Positions 63,715 through 64,000 of a stretch of DNA of 64,000 nt are shown one piece after another. The DNA comes from Streptomyces sp. AM 4-1-1 (GTDB lineage Bacteria > Actinomycetota > Actinomycetes > Streptomycetales > Streptomycetaceae). The DNA is taken from positions 2,294,001 to 2,358,000 of the forward strand of contig NZ_CP119145.1 of assembly GCF_029167625.1 (NCBI RefSeq), given 5' to 3'. Every line of letters starts with the position of its first letter. Positions within the stretch are counted from its first letter, which is position 1. Position numbers and translations under genes: made by a program. The notes beneath the pieces are model-generated. The model was not told the DNA's origin, did not search any database, and worked only from the letters and a program-made list of their open reading frames with translations.

Positions 63715-64000
63715 GTGAGCTTCTGGGACTATCTGGCCAACCGGCACCAACAGCTGCTCACCGACGCGCTCCAGCACGTCAGCGCCGTCTTCCAGTGCAT
63801 GGTGATCGCGACCGTGCTGGGGGTCGCGATCGGCGTGTTCACGTACCGCAGCGGCTGGGCCGGCTCCCTGGCCATCACCTCCACGGCGGCGGTCCTCACC
63901 GTTCCCTCGCTCGCCGCGATCGGACTCCTGATCCCGCTGGTCGGGCTCGGTGTCGCGCCCACCGTGATCACCCTGACGCTCTACGGGCTGCTGCCCATCG
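63715..64000 (+). CDS. ABC permease, osmoprotectant (OpuB/ProW) type, 5' part
   Basis: 95 codons to the window edge. WDYLANRHQQLLTDALQHVS at the N terminus and TVPSLAAIGLLIPLVGLGVA are typical of OpuBB/OpuCB-type inner-membrane permeases. GTG 63715 has GAGGGGA ~7 bases upstream. Confidence 0.88.
   Translation, partial: MSFWDYLANRHQQLLTDALQHVSAVFQCMVIATVLGVAIGVFTYRSGWAGSLAITSTAAVLTVPSLAAIGLLIPLVGLGVAPTVITLTLYGLLPI

Overview
This is high-GC actinobacterial chromosome, almost certainly Streptomyces. The evidence is gene content (an SsgA-like sporulation protein, tandem NagE-type PTS permeases with DasR boxes, XRE/DUF397 pairs, an RNHCP zinc protein), very GC-rich third codon positions, and a gene order resembling the S. 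coelicolor SCO2897-SCO2925 neighbourhood as recalled: PBP, sugE, bcp, tRNA-Leu, rdgB, rph, nagF-nagE1-nagE2, cysM-cysO-mec, clpS, pncB, pncA, M6 protease, RDD proteins, ssgG. Species was not determined.

Region 1 (1-5442) is host sequence: a partial MFS exporter, a small membrane protein, a DUF445 protein, a DUF1707 protein and the 3' half of an ABC-transporter ATPase gene. Region 2 (5443-23768) is an 18.3-kb, visibly more AT-rich integrative element. A large serine integrase at its left end recombined with a site inside the ATPase gene, just before the Q-loop glutamine codon; the 5' half lies at 23767-24080, directly downstream of its two permease genes. The element carries a Nudix hydrolase, a HEPN-like protein, parA/parB with a palindromic upstream region, several small DNA-binding or coiled-coil proteins, an RNHCP zinc protein behind a leader-peptide attenuator, a beta-helix repeat protein, a transfer module (replication-relaxation protein, VirD4/TraD-like ATPase, four small proteins of which three are membrane-anchored), a bitopic membrane protein, and an ATP-binding / resolvase-like / XRE / DUF397 regulatory block. 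Many promoters in it are close to the TTGNNN-N16/17-TANNNT consensus, and several lie so near the start codon that leaderless mRNA is likely.

Region 3 (25958-31290) looks like an accessory cassette between two diverged ~36-bp direct repeats: GAPDH, a GlxA-type regulator, an HTH/ClpN divergent pair sharing a palindrome, a TetX-like monooxygenase and a cytochrome P450 stump. Region 4 (31300-64000) is core chromosome: bifunctional PBP, a guanidinium exporter gene behind a probable guanidine-III riboswitch, GroES-like, DUF3618, Bcp peroxidase, a ProP-like transporter, tRNA-Leu(UAG), RdgB, RNase PH, the GlcNAc PTS (nagF, nagE1, nagE2) with three DasR-type boxes, a beta-lactamase-fold hydrolase, a PemK-like protein, the mec / leader peptide / cysO / cysM sulfur cluster, an amino-acid permease, an AosR-like DUF2017 protein, ClpS, NAD salvage (pncB, pncA), an M6 metalloprotease, two RDD membrane proteins, SsgG-like, a GlcD-like oxidase, HPPD with a divergent Lrp regulator, and the start of an osmolyte-type ABC permease.

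The most unusual observation is at 13749-13950 inside the element. A consensus promoter drives a near-leaderless 24-codon peptide whose last codons can pair with a downstream segment, and that segment can instead form an intrinsic terminator placed just before the RNHCP gene. This is the architecture of ribosome-mediated attenuation.
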